Shown: positions 63,720-64,000 of the stretch, in pieces | Layout: the number at the start of each line of letters is the position of its first letter | How positions within the stretch are numbered: position 1 is the stretch's first letter | Assembly: GCA_949825045.1 (NCBI GenBank) | Contig: OX463815.1 | Location: 29,937,356 to 30,001,355 of the forward strand | Source: Argyresthia goedartella | Lineage: Eukaryota > Arthropoda > Insecta > Lepidoptera > Argyresthiidae | Reading direction: 5' to 3' | DNA: 64,000 nucleotides | Notes under the pieces: model-generated | The model's input: only the letters and a program-made list of their open reading frames with translations | Told to the model about the DNA's origin: nothing | Databases searched by the model: none | Translations under genes and position numbers: made by a program

Positions 63720-63900
63720 TTTAACTAGAAGCTAATTCACGAAAAGCCAGAGGGACACAGAGCCGCAGGCGCTGTACCCCACGGGCTATTCAGTCAGTCA
63801 ATATTTTCGAGAGGTTCGAAATTTTGAAAAGCCCGCGGGGCACAGCGCGGCCCAACGTTGTGCTCCGCGGGTTTTTTGAAAAGACGCTTCCCGAATAGCC
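63720..63900. repeat. GC-rich hairpin modules, second cluster
   Basis: 63827-63844 (AAAAGCCCGCGGGGCACA) pairs with 63859-63876 with two mismatches. Just before, GAAAAGCCAGAGGGACACAG is answered by CTGTACCCCACGGGCT. The same AAAAGCC...GGGCTTTT design as at 63.1 kb. Confidence 0.75.
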
Positions 63901-64000
63901 CCGGGTGTTCAAAGGACAATTACACAAAGTTTGATGACACTCAAAGTCATGATGTCACTGTCTCTCGCTCGGGAAATGACATTGTCTATATGATATTTAA

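Overview
The window is a gene-poor, AT-rich, intron-containing stretch of an animal genome. I infer Lepidoptera, from the transposon community (a DD37D mariner, jockey/CR1-like and RTE-like LINE relics, copia relics, three tRNA-derived SINE families and many small inverted-repeat elements) and from the one host gene. No species can be named from sequence alone.

The only host gene I can support lies on the minus strand between about 6.9 and 12.5 kb. Six exons joined at GT/AG sites in compatible phases give a 409-residue open frame that ends in an eight-cysteine Spatzle cystine-knot domain. Two basic cleavage sites lie just before the knot. It is a secreted Toll-ligand/neurotrophin-like precursor. 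The 5' exons with the signal peptide are missing or unrecognised. Its introns hold SINEs, an inverted-repeat element and a dispersed repeat that abuts a splice donor.

The rest is mobile or repetitive DNA. 0-6.4 kb: small elements and a jockey/CR1-like LINE 3' end. 13.6-18.4 kb: a 1.7-kb inverted-repeat transposon with a possible surviving first exon, then a nested foldback whose end is amplified four-fold. 20-21.6 kb: small elements split by a SINE-containing insert. 21.9-25.6 kb: copia gag and protease relics around a LINE with a long intact reverse-transcriptase frame. 31.6-37 kb: RTE-like and jockey-like relics. 37.5-39.1 kb: a second inverted-repeat transposon with a possible surviving first exon. 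41.3-43.05 kb: tandem repeat units leading into a 27-bp minisatellite of about 31 copies. 45.3-46.3 kb: a small element holding three retroelement insertions. 46.5-47.2, 47.7-48.1 and 49.5-49.8 kb: more small elements. 51.9-52.8 kb: a LINE relic beside an ACGG-type dispersed repeat. 54.75-56.06 kb: an almost intact mariner with one frameshift. 57.1-57.5 kb: a 55-bp minisatellite. 58.2-58.5 kb: a GC-ended element with a 9-bp target duplication. 60.5-61.3 kb: a LINE RNase H relic. 63.1-63.9 kb: GC-rich hairpin modules.

The most unusual pattern is one core of about 100 bp, with a hairpin TAAAGGGGG/CCCCCTTTA, found inside at least four structurally different inverted-repeat families. Some of these make 9-bp target duplications; others appear to use TA. 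This looks like a cassette exchanged among, or parasitising, unrelated non-autonomous DNA transposons. All family and organism assignments rest on reading the sequence, with no database search.
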